NCBI GenBank assembly: GCA_001915925.1
Contig: MNRL01000002.1
Coordinates: 756-38,001 of the forward strand
Length of the DNA stretch: 37,246 nucleotides
Origin: Clostridium sp. CAG:354_28_25
GTDB lineage: Bacteria; Bacillota; Clostridia; TANB77; CAG-508
Direction: 5' to 3'
The notes under the pieces are model-generated. The model worked only from the letters and a program-made list of their open reading frames with translations. It had not been told where the DNA came from and searched no databases. Of the stretch, positions 35,910 through 37,246 are shown in pieces; position 1 is the first letter of the stretch, and each line of letters begins with the position of its first letter. The position numbers and the translations under genes were made by a program.

Positions 35910-37149
35910 GTGTGTATTAAGAGAACGTTAAGTATATTGATTATTATAGTTTTGAGTTTTACGAGTGTAGTATATGCTGATGATATAGATGATATTGAAA
36001 TTATCAATTGGTCAGAAGATGTAGTCCAAACAACTAATAATAACGAAGAGCCAAAAATTAATTCCCGTGCAGCAATAATATATGATAGAAAATCTAAAAG
36101 AGTTATATGGGGAAAAGCAGAAAATGAAAAACGTCCAATGGCATCTACTACAAAGATTATGACAGCAATAGTAGTATTGGAAAATGCAAATTTAAATGAT
36201 ATAGTTACTGTATCTAAAAAGGCAGCAGGAACAGGAGGATCTAGGCTTGGGCTTAAAAGTGGTAATAAAATTTCTATTAATAATTTATTATATGGCTTAT
36301 TAATGGTGTCACGGAAATGATGCAGCAGTAGCTTTGGCAGAATGTATTGGTGGAAACATAGAAGGTTTTGCAGAAATGATGAATGCGAAAGCACAAGAAT
36401 TAGGTTTAAATAGTACACATTTTATTACTCCTCATGGACTTGACATGCCAGAACATTATACTACTGCGTTTGAGTTAGCTAAAATGGCAGATTATGCTTT
36501 AAACATAGAGAAGTTTGCTAATATTGTTAATACTAAAAGTATAACTATTTCGATTAATGATAGAAGTAAAACTTTGACTAATACAAACGAATTATTAGGA
36601 AACCTATATGGTGTAAATGGTGTAAAAACTGGTTTTACAAATGGAGCTAATAGATGTTTAGTAACATCTGTTAATCGAGATGGAATGAGTATAATTACTG
36701 TAGTTTTAGGTGCAGATACCAAAAAAGATAGAACAAATGATAGCATAAAATTAATTGAATATGCATACTCAAATTACGAAATATATAATTTAGAAGATAT
36801 AATTAATGAAAAATATAACGAATGGAAACAAATAAACGAGAATAGAATAGAAGTTATTAAAGGAAAGAAGGAAAATGTTAGCACTAGGTTGGAAGAATTA
36901 GATAATTATTATTATCCAATAAAGAAATTAGATAGAGAAAAAATTAATGTAAAGATTTTTAATTTAAGCGAGATAAATGCTCCGGTACAAAAAGATGCAT
37001 ATATTGGTAAATTATGTGTGTATAATGATAACGAAAAAATATTAGAATTAACAATAAGTGTAAACAAAAGTATAGAAAAACTTGAGTTTATAGATTACTT
37101 AAAGAATTTTATTATAAATAATATTAGAAACATGGAAAGAGCAATTTAG
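35910..37149 (+). CDS. D-alanyl-D-alanine carboxypeptidase, PBP5-type, needs a +1 frameshift
   Basis: Read with one +1 shift at 36312, this encodes 412 aa. There is a signal peptide (1-23, ending VVYAD), the catalytic motif STTK (Ser79, Lys82), SGN (134-136), and KTG (239-241), followed by a C-terminal beta-rich domain and an amphipathic end (about 385-412) that may bind the membrane. These enzymes trim the terminal D-Ala of peptidoglycan stem peptides. In frame 0 the gene stops at TGA 36318 after 136 residues, before the asparagine of the SxN motif. The in-frame codon at the break is CGG, and skipping its C produces exactly SGNDAAVALAE, the family consensus. It starts with GTG; AGGTGA lies 6 bases upstream inside a terminator hairpin. 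Confidence 0.85.
36312..36315 (+). other. Putative +1 recoding site CGGA (carboxypeptidase gene)
   Basis: Frame 0 reads GTG TCA CGG AAA TGA. Skipping the C gives TCA GGA AAT GAT, i.e. Ser-Gly-Asn-Asp, the canonical second active-site motif. This fixes the shift point to the C between TCA and GGA. It is the second of only two in-frame CGG codons in the window. Confidence 0.6.
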
Positions 37150-37206
37150 GGATATGGGGACGTTCTGGAGTGCGGAACTTTTTTACCACAGGTGTCCCTA
37201 TTTGAA
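37150..37206. repeat. Dispersed GGGGACGTTC repeat, copy 4
   Basis: GGGGACGTTC (37156-37165) lies within outer arms AGGGATA (starting at 37148) and the inverted GTCCCTATTT (about 37194-37203), with GTGCGGAAC and ACCACAGG between. It is the same core as the copies near 8037, 10027 and 10518 and likewise directly follows a stop codon. Confidence 0.65.
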
Positions 37207-37246
37207 AATAAATATTTTTTGAAAGATTAACTAACTAGTTTGGTTA

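Noticed and set aside
36312..36320. Dismissing both breaks as sequencing errors or pseudogenes
   Set aside because: Neither break lies in a homopolymer, and no other decay is seen. Both coincide with the only in-frame CGG codons and have the same CGGA context. Error cannot be excluded without reads, so confidence was kept moderate.
1..37246. CRISPR arrays, tRNA or rRNA genes
   Set aside because: No regularly spaced direct repeats and no cloverleaf or rRNA-like GC-rich segments were noticed on either strand.

Overview
The window looks like a chromosomal segment of a strongly AT-rich, Gram-positive anaerobe of the Bacillota, most likely an uncultured Clostridia lineage. The evidence is the gene order rplI-dnaB-tilS-ftsH, the YmfF/YmfH M16 peptidase pair, anaerobic nrdG, a Spo0E-like small protein, sigma-A promoters with 17-bp spacers, AGGAGG ribosome sites, AGA-dominated arginine codons, and surface proteins with thioester and Cna-B/SpaA domains. 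Every confident gene is on the + strand.

Layout. (1) 1-3072: the tail of a membrane-anchored protein, a small coiled-coil membrane protein, and a 713-aa thioester/SpaA/DUF11-like surface protein. (2) 3077-8016: housekeeping genes rplI, dnaB, tilS and ftsH. (3) 8017-14656: a decayed DUF11-like remnant, nrdG, rpsU with a structured leader, yqeY, a membrane glycosyltransferase and the M16 pair. Dispersed GGGGACGTTCC repeats sit between these genes. (4) 14775-15001: a Spo0E-like regulator. (5) 15046-35856: a roughly 20-kb type IV secretion-like locus. It holds three VirB2/TrbC-like pilins, PrgI, a TraC-like protein, a VirB4 ATPase and three VirB6/TrbL-like membrane proteins, one fused to an NlpC/P60-like hydrolase. 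It also holds two NTF2-like membrane proteins (VirB8 candidates), a 1447-aa cell-wall-hydrolase protein and several unknowns. No relaxase, VirD4 coupling ATPase or integrase is visible. (6) 35910-37149: a D-Ala-D-Ala carboxypeptidase, followed by another dispersed repeat.

How the genes may work together (inference): pilins, VirB4, VirB6 and VirB8-like proteins would form a single-membrane export channel. The NlpC/P60 and lysozyme-like domains would open the peptidoglycan for it. With no relaxase or coupling protein in view, it may be a chromosomally fixed secretion or surface machine rather than a conjugative element.

Most striking observation: I checked every CGG trinucleotide in the window against the reading frame of its gene. 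CGG occurs as an in-frame codon only twice. Both times it sits exactly where an otherwise intact gene needs a +1 frameshift (CGG at 23319 in the NlpC-VirB6 fusion, and at 36312 in the carboxypeptidase). At both sites, skipping the C and reading GGA (Gly) restores the protein; in the carboxypeptidase this recreates the canonical SGN active-site motif. The other five arginine codons are used normally. This suggests that CGG is unassigned or starved in this organism and that CGGA serves as a +1 recoding site in two cell-wall enzymes.
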